Source of the DNA: Chloroflexota bacterium
Lineage (GTDB): Bacteria > Chloroflexota > Limnocylindria > Limnocylindrales > CSP1-4
Assembly: GCA_029778235.1 (NCBI GenBank)
Contig: JAKOQS010000025.1
Span: forward strand, 1 to 34,014
DNA: 34,014 nucleotides
Direction: 5' to 3'
How positions within the stretch are numbered: the first letter of the stretch is position 1; each line of letters opens with the position of its first letter. Positions 13,741 through 23,752 of this stretch are shown piece by piece. Both the position numbers and the translations under genes were made by a program. The notes beneath the pieces are model-generated. The model was not told the origin of the DNA and did not search any database. It saw only the letters and a program-made list of their open reading frames with translations.

Positions 13741-15734
13741 AGCTCACCTCCTGTCATCGCCGGCCCTCCGGTCCCCGGCGCTCGGTCCGCCGGGGGCGGC
13801 ATCGCCGGCGCCCCCGTCTCCCTCGGCCCACGTCCCCTGAGGACCTGGACCGTCCCGCACCCGTAGACCGCGTCGCACCGGAAGCAGCGCGACGCCTCGG
13901 ATCGAGCCTGCGACTCGTCGAAGCCCGCCTGGTCGGCGGTGAACGAGCCGGCCCTGTACATCGGCAGCGGCAGGTGCACGCGCGACCGCGGAGCGATGTC
14001 CAGCGCGAGCGACGGCTCCGGTGGCGTCCGGTAGCGGACCGTCGCGAGGATCTCGGCCTCGCCGTCGGTCGCGCCCGAGAGATGCTCGTGGATCGACCCG
14101 GCGGCGCGACGGCCGGAGGCGACGGCATCGATGACCGTCGCGGGGCCGGAGACGAAGTCGCCGCCTGCGAAGACCTTCGCGTGGCCGGGCGCAGCAGCCC
14201 GCGTGGCCGCGACGACGGACGCGAACCCGCTGACCTCCATCGCCACGCCCTCGGGCAGGATCGACGGGTCGGGCTCCTCGCCGACCGCGGCGAGGATCGT
14301 CGCGGCGGGCAGCACCCGCTCGGTCCCCGGGACCGGCGCCCAGACGGCGCGGCCGCGGTCGGTCTCGCCCGTGGGCCTCTGCTCGACGACGCGCAGACCC
14401 ACCGTCTCGCCGTCCCGGCTCTCGACGGCGACGACGGCGAGGCCCGTGAGGAGCGCGATCCCCTCGTGTTCGGCCGCCTCGACCTCCTCGTGCTGGGCGG
14501 GCATCTCGTCGCGGCCGCGGCGGTACGCGATCGTCACCGACGCCGCGCCGCTCCGGAGGGCCGAGCGCGCGGCGTCCATCGCGGTGCTGCCGCCCCCGAC
14601 GACCACCACGTGGCCGGCCAGCCGCGGATCCTCGCCGAGGTTCACGCGCTTGAGGAAGAGGGTGGCCGGAACCACGCCCGACAGGTCGTCCCCCGGGACG
14701 CCCAGGCGCCGGCTCTTCGAGGCGCCCGTCGCGAGGAAGATCGCGCGATAGCCGTCCCGCTCGAGGTCGCCGAGCGTGAAGTCGCGGCCCATCGCAGTGT
14801 CGATGCGCAGGTCCACGCCGAGCGACACGATCCTGTCGATCTCGCCGCGGAGGACCTCACGCGGGAGCCGGTACTCCGGGATCCCGATCGCCATCATCCC
14901 GCCCGGTATCGGCATGGCCTCGAAGACCGTCACCGGATACCCGAGGCGTGCGAGGTAGTACGCAGCGGACATCCCGGCCGGTCCGCCGCCCACGATCGCG
15001 ACACGGTCGGACCGCGAGACGGTGGGCCTGGGAACGAGCGGGAGGTGGCCCCGCTCGGCGGCGAACCGCTTGATCGTCCGGATCGACACGGGCTCGTCGA
15101 GCGTCCCCCGCCGGCAGGCGGCCTCGCACGGGGCCGTGCAGATCCACCCGCAGACCGACGGGAACGGGTTGACCTCGGCGGCGACGGCGTAGGCGTCGTC
15201 GTAGCGACCCTCGGCCACCAGGCCCACGTACCGACCGGCGTCGGTGCCTGCCGGGCACGCCTCCTGGCACGGTGCGATCGGGCTCTCGGGCACGCCCTCG
15301 ACCATGGATCGCCACACCTGCCAGGGCTCGGGCCGCTCCGCCGTCCGCCACCGGAAGAGGTCGCCCCACGGCGACGGGTGGTCGGGCCTCAGCGACTCGA
15401 GCGTCACCTCCGAGAGGGGGACCCACGCGTCGGAGGCCGCGGGCACGGGCAGCCCGATCGGACCCTGTCGCTGCCGGAGCGGTGTCGGCCCGTCCATCGT
15501 CGCGAGAGTCATGACCACGGTCGGGCATTCGCGGATGCAGATCGAGCACCCGATGCACTCTCCGACCTGGACCGGGTACTCCATCGCCCACAGGTTCGGC
15601 GCGGCGGCCGGGTCGGCGGCCTCCACCCCCGCCCGCGTGGGACGGCTCATGTCGAGCGCCTGGACCGGGCAGACGTCCATGCAGACACCGCAGTTCAGGC
15701 AGTTCCCGTAGTCGATGTCGATCCGATAGCCCAT
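13737..15734 (-). CDS. Ferredoxin-GltD-like Fe-S/FAD NAD(P)H oxidoreductase
   Basis: A 665-aa cytoplasmic redox protein built in four parts. (1) A two-cluster ferredoxin domain: CxxCxxCxxxCP at Cys12, 15, 18, 22 and again at Cys60, 63, 66, 70. (2) A glutamate-synthase-beta-type Fe-S domain with Cys156, 160, 195, 199, 203 and 207. (3) An FAD fold VAIVGGGPAGMSAAYYLA (245-262) and a nested NAD(P)H fold VVVVGGGSTAMDAARSA (376-392), ending with the FAD-binding VFAGGDFVSGPATVIDA (521-537). (4) A C-terminal CFRCDAVYGCG (617-627) that may hold another cluster. By family it passes electrons between NAD(P)H, FAD and Fe-S centres. The start is the ATG with GGAGG 6 bases upstream; a GTG seven codons earlier is rejected. 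It follows the regulator by 81 bases and is coupled to two membrane genes, so I infer a membrane-attached oxidoreductase. The electron partner is unknown. Confidence 0.9.
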   Translation of the reverse strand: MGYRIDIDYGNCLNCGVCMDVCPVQALDMSRPTRAGVEAADPAAAPNLWAMEYPVQVGECIGCSICIRECPTVVMTLATMDGPTPLRQRQGPIGLPVPAASDAWVPLSEVTLESLRPDHPSPWGDLFRWRTAERPEPWQVWRSMVEGVPESPIAPCQEACPAGTDAGRYVGLVAEGRYDDAYAVAAEVNPFPSVCGWICTAPCEAACRRGTLDEPVSIRTIKRFAAERGHLPLVPRPTVSRSDRVAIVGGGPAGMSAAYYLARLGYPVTVFEAMPIPGGMMAIGIPEYRLPREVLRGEIDRIVSLGVDLRIDTAMGRDFTLGDLERDGYRAIFLATGASKSRRLGVPGDDLSGVVPATLFLKRVNLGEDPRLAGHVVVVGGGSTAMDAARSALRSGAASVTIAYRRGRDEMPAQHEEVEAAEHEGIALLTGLAVVAVESRDGETVGLRVVEQRPTGETDRGRAVWAPVPGTERVLPAATILAAVGEEPDPSILPEGVAMEVSGFASVVAATRAAAPGHAKVFAGGDFVSGPATVIDAVASGRRAAGSIHEHLSGATDGEAEILATVRYRTPPEPSLALDIAPRSRVHLPLPMYRAGSFTADQAGFDESQARSEASRCFRCDAVYGCGTVQVLRGRGPRETGAPAMPPPADRAPGTGGPAMTGGEL
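13744..13752 (-). promoter_or_regulatory. Extended Shine-Dalgarno of the first five-TM gene
   Basis: AGGAGGTGA on the minus strand, three bases before the GTG start. This is a nearly full match to the 16S tail and lies within the end of the upstream flavoprotein gene. Confidence 0.8.
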
Positions 15735-15740
15735 CGCCCG

Positions 15741-15745
15741 CCTCC
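15741..15745 (-). promoter_or_regulatory. Shine-Dalgarno site deciding the flavoprotein start
   Basis: GGAGG on the minus strand, 6 bases before the ATG at 15734. It favours that ATG over the in-frame GTG at 15755. Confidence 0.7.
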
Positions 15746-15815
15746 GTCCGGACACGTGCGACGAGCATCAGCCGCGCGCGGCGCACGCACCACGCCCGGG
15801 AGGACGGCGGGTCCC

Positions 15816-16508
15816 CTACCCGACCGGGTGGTGCCGTTCGGCTCGTGGGGCGACCCCGTCCACGGCCGGCGGGCCGGGCTTCACGAGTCCCTCGCGCACA
15901 GCGCGCGCGGCCACCTCCGTCCGGCTCTCGGCGTGGAGCTTCTCGAGGATGTTCCTCAGGTGGTACTTGACCGTGTTCTCGGAGATCCCCAGCCGCGCGG
16001 CGATCTCCTTGTTCCGCAGCCCGGCGGTCACCAGGCGAAGGACCTCCAGCTCGCGGCCGGTGAGCCGGTCCGGGTCCGCGTGCACCGCGGCGTCCGGCCG
16101 CTGGAGCTCCGCCAGGATCCGGGCGGCGGTCGCCGGCGTGATCGCCGCCTCACCCCTCGCGACGCCCTCGATCATCGAGCGCAGCTGCGCCGCCTCGAGG
16201 TTCTTGAGCAGGTAGCCACGGGCGCCGGCCTTGATGGCGGCGAAGAGGTCGGATTCGTCCTCGCTCACCGTGAGCATGACGATCGGGGTGGCCGGCAGGA
16301 GCGTCGCGATCCGGCGGGTCGCCTCGACGCCACCGACGCCGGGCATGCGCACGTCCATGAGCACGAGGTCCGGCCGGAGCTCCGCGCAGAGAGCCACCGC
16401 CGCCTCGCCGTCCGATGCCGTCCCGACGACCTCGTGACCCCACGCGCCCAGGAGCGACGCCACGCCGTCGCGGAACAGCGGATGGTCGTCGGCGAGGACG
16501 ATGCGCAT
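15816..16508 (-). CDS. NarL/FixJ-family response regulator
   Basis: A 230-aa two-component output protein. The receiver domain (1-118) has the acidic pair Asp7-Asp8, phospho-acceptor Asp52 in LVLMDVRMPG, Thr80 and Lys102. The LuxR-type helix-turn-helix (about 147-207) reads LTGRELEVLRLVTAGLRNKEIA then LGISENTVKYHLRNILEKL. By family, phosphorylation drives dimerisation and DNA binding. It starts at an ATG 8 bases after the kinase stop, so the pair is co-transcribed, and it is followed by the ferredoxin-flavoprotein gene. I infer that it controls this operon and perhaps others. Confidence 0.94.
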   Translation of the reverse strand: MRIVLADDHPLFRDGVASLLGAWGHEVVGTASDGEAAVALCAELRPDLVLMDVRMPGVGGVEATRRIATLLPATPIVMLTVSEDESDLFAAIKAGARGYLLKNLEAAQLRSMIEGVARGEAAITPATAARILAELQRPDAAVHADPDRLTGRELEVLRLVTAGLRNKEIAARLGISENTVKYHLRNILEKLHAESRTEVAARAVREGLVKPGPPAVDGVAPRAERHHPVG

Positions 16509-16516
16509 GGTCCGCC

Positions 16517-17875
16517 TCAGCCCGGGAGCGGCGTCACTGCCCGGACGGGGACGCTGATCCGGACCTCCGTCCCGCCTCCCGGCGGCGAGGACCAGCTGAC
16601 GGTCCCGCCGACGGAGGCCGCCCGCTCGCGCATCGCGTCGAGGCCGTATCGCGGCCATTCCTGCCGGGCGGCCACCGGCCCCGCCGGCGCCTCGATGGCG
16701 GGCCGTCCCTCCATCCCGGCCGCCGCGGCCTCGCGCGGCGCGAACCCGCGGCCGTCGTCGGTCACCGTGACGACCACATCCGTCGGCGTCGGTCGGAAGA
16801 CGATGCGGACTCGGTGCGCCGCGGCGTGCTTGCGCACGTTCGTGAGCGCCTCGCGGACGATCCGGAAAACCTGCGCCTCCGCCTCCGGCCCGAGGTCGAC
16901 GGCGGCGATGACGGGCGCATCCACCGAGACCGCGATCTTGGAGGCCTCCCCGAATCGTCGGCCGAGATCCTCGATGGCCGCGACGAGCCCGACGCCCTCC
17001 GGGATCGGGGCGCGCAGCGCGAGGATCGTCTCGCGGACGTCGACGTAGACCGACCGCGCTGCTGCCGCGAGCTCGTCGAGCTGCACCTGCGCGTCGGTGA
17101 CCCGTCCGGCGACGAGCAGCTCGGTGGCTGCCTGCGACTTGGTGCTCACATACCCGAGGACCTGGGCGAGCCCGTCGTGCATCTCGCGCGCGATCCGCTC
17201 GCGCTCCGCGAGCACGGCGATCTCCCGCAGGCTCGCCTGCAGGCGATCGTTCTCGATGGCGATCGCTCCCTGGATCGCGAGCGACGAGAGGGTCTCGACA
17301 TCGTCCACGCCGAACGCACGCGGCGAGCCGCAGGCGACGCCCAGGCTCCCGATCGTCTCGCTGCCGCGCTGAAGGGGCGACACGAGCCGTGCGACCCGCA
17401 GATCCGGACGGACGCAGCCGAGCGGGTCGTCGGCCGCGTCCGCGGTGGCGCCGACGATGGCTCCCGAGGGTCCCGCCCACGCTCGCGCGCTCTGGCCGCC
17501 CCGCGGACTGGTGAGGACGAGGACCGCCACGTCGGCTCCGAGGAGCTCCCGCGCATGGCGGACGATCGCGTCGAGAATCTCGTCGATGTCGCCGAGAGCC
17601 GTGATCGCGAGGCTGACCTGGTGGAGCGCCGAGGCCCTCGCGTTGCGAGACTCGAGCTCCGCGTTGCGCGTCCGCAGGGCATGGGTCAGGGCGTCGATGC
17701 GGCGGAACGCGACGTAGAGGACCGCCGCGGTGCACACGAACGCCGCGAGGCCGATGACGAGCGTGTTCAGCGGGAAGGGGAAGGCGAGGTCGAGGGCGTT
17801 GTCGAGCACGACCTCGACCGCGACGACGACCGCCACCGGGACCAGGACCGCGAGCCACCGAAGCCGACGCGCCAC
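16517..17875 (-). CDS. GAF-domain sensor histidine kinase (HisKA_3/NarX-like)
   Basis: The 452-aa kinase has two N-terminal TM helices (about 8-25 and 36-57) with almost no external loop, so it probably senses a cytoplasmic or membrane cue. A short coiled linker (60-85) leads to a GAF domain (about 86-212), then HisKA_3 with ERERIAREMHDGLAQVLGYV (224-243; phospho-acceptor His233) and an HATPase_c domain (N box EALTNVRKH at 342-350 with Asn346; G box DDGRGF at 373-378; a second Gly-rich loop near 434). The GAF domain has one Cys (154) and no obvious heme or Fe-S ligand set; its ligand is unknown. The GTG start has AGGAGG 4 bases upstream. It opens the five-gene operon. Confidence 0.93.
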   Translation of the reverse strand: MARRLRWLAVLVPVAVVVAVEVVLDNALDLAFPFPLNTLVIGLAAFVCTAAVLYVAFRRIDALTHALRTRNAELESRNARASALHQVSLAITALGDIDEILDAIVRHARELLGADVAVLVLTSPRGGQSARAWAGPSGAIVGATADAADDPLGCVRPDLRVARLVSPLQRGSETIGSLGVACGSPRAFGVDDVETLSSLAIQGAIAIENDRLQASLREIAVLAERERIAREMHDGLAQVLGYVSTKSQAATELLVAGRVTDAQVQLDELAAAARSVYVDVRETILALRAPIPEGVGLVAAIEDLGRRFGEASKIAVSVDAPVIAAVDLGPEAEAQVFRIVREALTNVRKHAAAHRVRIVFRPTPTDVVVTVTDDGRGFAPREAAAAGMEGRPAIEAPAGPVAARQEWPRYGLDAMRERAASVGGTVSWSSPPGGGTEVRISVPVRAVTPLPG

Positions 17876-17919
17876 GTCGCCTCCTGCCGTGCGCGGCGCG
17901 ACCGCCGCGCGGTCGGCAC

Positions 17920-17948
17920 AGCATACGACCGGGTGGTCCCACCGTCGG
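17920..17948 (-). promoter_or_regulatory. Candidate promoter of the kinase-regulator-oxidoreductase operon
   Basis: On the minus strand CCGACG (17943-17948), a 17-base spacer, then TATGCT (17920-17925). The leader would be about 38 bases with a Shine-Dalgarno. The spacer holds an inverted repeat GGTGG-tc-CCACC (17932-17943), a possible operator. Confidence 0.5.
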
Positions 17949-18010
17949 ACGGCAGACCGGGCGCGAGCGAGGCTCGACCAGGGGCGCCCCGTCGCCCGAG
18001 CAGGCCGCCG

Positions 18011-18349
18011 CTACCCGCGCCTCTCGGCGTCCAGGCGGGCGAGGCACCGCAGCAGGTCGTCCAGCGCGTCGCGGAAGGGTGCGCAGAGAGCCCACGGCAC
18101 CGCGTCCGGCAGCGAATCCTTGGTGCCGAAGGCGGAGCGTGCGGTCCGTGCCGCGGATCGCACATCCGCGAGGGTGCCGTCACGGAGCGCGATCGGGACC
18201 GGGTCGAGCACCCTCTCCCACCGCGCGAGGCCTCGCTCACGACAGTAGTCGAGGATGGGGTCGGCCAGCCGGGCGGCACGCAGGGCCGCCTCGTCGATCG
18301 CCGGCAGCTCGTGGCGCGAGGGGAGACGCCCGCCGCGGCCGCCGCTCAT
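18011..18349 (-). CDS. Small hypothetical protein (112 aa)
   Basis: I do not recognise this protein. It is soluble with no TM segment or signal. It looks like a real gene because composition and hydrophobic spacing are protein-like: ARLADPILDYCRERG (26-40), VLDPVPIALRDGTLADVRSA (48-67), FGTKDSLPDAVPWAL (74-88) and an amphipathic C-terminal helix FRDALDDLLRCLARLDAER (92-110). Cys36, Cys89 and Cys102 do not form a known metal motif. The ATG lacks a strong Shine-Dalgarno; it lies 55 bases after the DUF6941-like gene and is probably in the same transcript. It precedes the kinase promoter. Confidence 0.6.
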   Translation of the reverse strand: MSGGRGGRLPSRHELPAIDEAALRAARLADPILDYCRERGLARWERVLDPVPIALRDGTLADVRSAARTARSAFGTKDSLPDAVPWALCAPFRDALDDLLRCLARLDAERRG

Positions 18350-18404
18350 CGCACGGACACCCCGCCGTCGCCGGCCGGCCGCCGCTGCGGCGCGACCGGT
18401 CGCG

Positions 18405-18860
18405 TCACGCGTCGAGGCGTCGCGGCCCGCCCTGCTCCTGTCCCGGCGCTTCGACCGGCGGGAAGATCGCCGAGACGACGAGCGGCAGCCGCTTGCGCTC
18501 GGAGCCGCCGACCAGGATCCGGAACGAGTAGTCGCCGGGGCCCGGGAACGCGAGGTTCCAGAAGTCCACGGCGAAGGTGACGACCTGGTCGCCACCGTCG
18601 CCCGGACCGTCGGCGCGGATCGACCCCGTCCCATCCGCGACCTCCGCGCCGTCGGGGCCCAGGAGGATGAAGCGGATCTCGTGGTCGTGGCCGACCTCGG
18701 TGGACGTCACCATGAGGCCGACGACCAGCGCGAGATGCGGGTGGACGAGGGGGAAGCCGCGTCCGCCGATCCGGGAGACGCCGCCGCCGAGGACGTTGAA
18801 CTTCTCGCCAGGCCGCGCGTCGGCGGCGTCCGCGAGGAAGGCGTAGTCGATGTCGGGCAT
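18405..18860 (-). CDS. DUF6941-like protein
   Basis: A 151-aa protein with the layout of the DUF6941 family common in Actinobacteria and Chloroflexota: a start like MPDIDYAFLADAADARPGEK, then FNVLGGGVSRI (21-31), a hydrophobic strand LALVVGLMV (43-51), EIRFILLGPDGAEVADG (61-77), VDFWNLAFPGPGDYSFRILV (97-116) and a C-terminal Pro/Gly tail. The pattern suggests a small beta-sandwich that may bind a ligand or polymer. No function is established to my knowledge. The ATG has no Shine-Dalgarno; a TACCAT box lies 6 bases before it. It follows uvrA by 46 bases but probably has its own promoter. Confidence 0.7.
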   Translation of the reverse strand: MPDIDYAFLADAADARPGEKFNVLGGGVSRIGGRGFPLVHPHLALVVGLMVTSTEVGHDHEIRFILLGPDGAEVADGTGSIRADGPGDGGDQVVTFAVDFWNLAFPGPGDYSFRILVGGSERKRLPLVVSAIFPPVEAPGQEQGGPRRLDA

Positions 18861-18866
18861 GGCCCG

Positions 18867-18872
18867 ATGGTA
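18867..18872 (-). promoter_or_regulatory. Candidate -10 box of the DUF6941-like gene (leaderless type)
   Basis: TACCAT on the minus strand with 6 bases to the ATG, the same geometry as at uvrA. No -35 is recognised. Confidence 0.4.
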
Positions 18873-18906
18873 GCCCGACAGGCGCCGCTCCTGCTCGCGG
18901 GCGGCC

Positions 18907-21990
<3,084 letters not shown>

Positions 21991-21996
21991 GTGGGC

Positions 21997-22002
21997 AGTG
22001 TA
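21997..22002 (-). promoter_or_regulatory. Candidate -10 box of uvrA (leaderless type)
   Basis: TACACT on the minus strand, 6 bases before the GTG. The predicted RNA start is the GTG itself. The SOS-like box sits 18 bases upstream, over the -35 region. Confidence 0.5.
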
Positions 22003-22020
22003 CCGCAGGCAGCTGGTTTA

Positions 22021-22032
22021 GAACAGTCGTTC
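22021..22032. promoter_or_regulatory. LexA/SOS-like box upstream of uvrA
   Basis: GAAC-AGTC-GTTC, with wider context TTTAGAACAGTCGTTCGG. It is a dyad of the CGAAC-N4-GTTCG type bound by LexA in Gram-positive bacteria. It lies 31-42 bases before the uvrA start and covers the expected -35, a good place for a repressor. A near copy lies before uvrB. Confidence 0.7.
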
Positions 22033-22054
22033 GGTACGACCGGTGGCGGGGCCG

Positions 22055-22079
22055 GGCGCCCTGCACCGCCGCGGGCGCC
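22055..22079. terminator. Possible hairpin at the end of the transporter gene
   Basis: Arms GGCGCCC (22055-22061) and GGGCGCC (22073-22079) enclose an 11-base loop, right at the stop codon of the AbgT-family gene. There is no U tract. It may separate that gene from uvrA. Confidence 0.35.
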
Positions 22080-23656
22080 TAGATCCCCCAGGGCAGGCCG
22101 AGGACGTACCAGGCGAGGTAGAAGAGGGTCCAGGCCGCCAGCGCCGCCACGAAGTACGGCAGCATCAGCGCGATGACGGTGCCGATCCCAGACCGTCTGT
22201 CGTAGCGGGCCGCGAAGATCACGATGAGCGGGAAGTACGCCATGATCGGCGTCACGATGTTGGGCGGCGAGTCGGCCACCCGGTAGGCCGCCAGGACGGC
22301 CGCAGGGTCCACGCCGAGGCGCATGAAGAGCGGGATGAAGATGGGGGCGAGGAGCGCCCACTTCGCGATCGCCTGCGGGATGATGAACCCGACGACGGCG
22401 GTGATCAGGATGGCGACCAGCAGCAGCAGCCCGCTCCCGATGCTCGCCTGCTCGATGAGGTCCCCCAGCGTCACCGCGGCGACCTGCGGCATGTTCGAGT
22501 AGTTGAAGTACGCGATGAACAGCGCGATGAGCAGGAACAGGAGCAGGAGCCCGGCCAGCCCCGCCCAGGACTTCGTGATGGCGTCGATGACGTCATTGGG
22601 GGTGCGCAGCGTCCCGGCGCCGCGGCCGTAGCCGAGACCGGCCGCGAAGAACAGCAGCGTGATGATCACGATGAGGCTGCTCATGAACGGCGACGTGCCG
22701 ATGATGCTGCCCGTCCCGGGGTCCCGGAGCGGGGCGCCCGGAGGCGCCGTGAGCAGCGCGACGATCCCGATCGCCACGAGCAGGTAGACCCCGGCCGTGC
22801 GCAGCCCGCGTCGCTCGGCCGCCTCGTCGACCTCGGGCCCGGCGTCGGCCGTCTGGATGTTCGCGTCGCTCGCCTCGGGCGCCACCGTGGGGTCGTAGCC
22901 GCCGAGCCGCTTCTCGACCACGCGCGACGTCACGAAGCCGAGCACGGCCGTGAGCAGCAGCGTCGACGCGATGCCGAACCACAGGTTCGTGGTCAGGTCG
23001 ATCGAGACCGACGGGTCGACGAGGGCGATCGCCTCGTTCGTGATCTCGGTGAGGACCGCGTCGGTCGGGGTGATGAGGAAGTTCACGCCGAACCCGGCGG
23101 CGACCCCGGCGAACGCGGCGGCAAGGCCGGCGAGCGGGTGGCGCCCGACACTGAGGAACGCCGCCGCCCCCAGGGGGATGAGCACGAGGTACCCGGCGTC
23201 CGAGGCGATGCTCGAGATGACCCCGAGGAACACGATGATGTAGGTGAGGGCTCCTGCCGACGACGCGGCGACGAGCCGCCGGATCAGCGCGCCGATGAGG
23301 CCCGACCGCTCGGCGACGCCGACGCCGATCATCACGACGAGGATGATCCCCATCGCGGTGAAGCCCATGAACGTGGGCACGACCGACGTGAACAGGAACC
23401 CGATGCCGTCGGCGGTCAGCAGGCCCTGGATGCTGACGGTCTGCGTGACGATCTCGTAGTCGCCGGGCACGCCGGTGGGCCTCGCGACCTCGTAGGTCGC
23501 GCTCACGCCCGCCCACGCGAGCAGCTGCGACAGCACGATCACGCCGACGCACAGCGCGAGGAACATGATCGCGGGATGCGGGACCTTGTTCCCGATGCGC
23601 TCGATGAGGTCGAGGAGCCGATCGAGCGGGCCGCGCTGAGCCACGTCCGTCGCCAT
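22079..23656 (-). CDS. AbgT-family transporter
   Basis: A 525-aa polytopic inner-membrane protein of the AbgT family, whose members move p-aminobenzoyl-glutamate or export sulfonamide-type drugs. It starts with LDRLLDLIERIGNKVPHP (12-29), typical of the family, then about a dozen hydrophobic segments. The hallmark C-terminal region reads FIIPQAIAKWALLAPIFIPL, followed by YRVADSPPNIVTPIMAYFPL, which in known structures lines the substrate site. A soluble Asp/Glu/Ala-rich loop lies around residues 255-285. The ATG has a GGGAG site about 8 bases upstream. A TATACT box lies about 38 bases upstream, so the leader is normal. The actual substrate cannot be told from sequence; no abgA/abgB or folate genes are near. 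Confidence 0.92.
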   Translation of the reverse strand: MATDVAQRGPLDRLLDLIERIGNKVPHPAIMFLALCVGVIVLSQLLAWAGVSATYEVARPTGVPGDYEIVTQTVSIQGLLTADGIGFLFTSVVPTFMGFTAMGIILVVMIGVGVAERSGLIGALIRRLVAASSAGALTYIIVFLGVISSIASDAGYLVLIPLGAAAFLSVGRHPLAGLAAAFAGVAAGFGVNFLITPTDAVLTEITNEAIALVDPSVSIDLTTNLWFGIASTLLLTAVLGFVTSRVVEKRLGGYDPTVAPEASDANIQTADAGPEVDEAAERRGLRTAGVYLLVAIGIVALLTAPPGAPLRDPGTGSIIGTSPFMSSLIVIITLLFFAAGLGYGRGAGTLRTPNDVIDAITKSWAGLAGLLLLFLLIALFIAYFNYSNMPQVAAVTLGDLIEQASIGSGLLLLVAILITAVVGFIIPQAIAKWALLAPIFIPLFMRLGVDPAAVLAAYRVADSPPNIVTPIMAYFPLIVIFAARYDRRSGIGTVIALMLPYFVAALAAWTLFYLAWYVLGLPWGI

Positions 23657-23693
23657 CGTCCCGCTCCCTCTCCCCGACTCAGCCGGTGGCCCG

Positions 23694-23699
23694 AGTATA
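23694..23699 (-). promoter_or_regulatory. Candidate -10 box of the AbgT-family gene
   Basis: TATACT on the minus strand, 37 bases before the ATG. It is one of the best -10 matches in the window; no clear -35 is seen. Confidence 0.4.
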
Positions 23700-23752
23700 G
23701 GGACGCGCCCGCGCGCCGGGCGGGCAAGCGCGGTGGCTGGTCCCGCGCGGGC

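Noticed and set aside
13115-13747. N-terminal extension of the second five-TM protein
   Set aside because: The open frame overlaps the first five-TM gene in another phase; the ATGA overlap and AGGAG site fix the start at 13114.
15811-17942. Shared 12-base word CGACCGGGTGGT at the regulator 3' end and near the kinase promoter
   Set aside because: One copy encodes the regulator's His-His-Pro-Val end, so the match is probably chance in GC-rich DNA.
22001-22080. Possible tRNA-like stretch near the uvrA promoter
   Set aside because: No cloverleaf arms or T-loop consensus could be folded; the GTTCG belongs to the SOS-like box.
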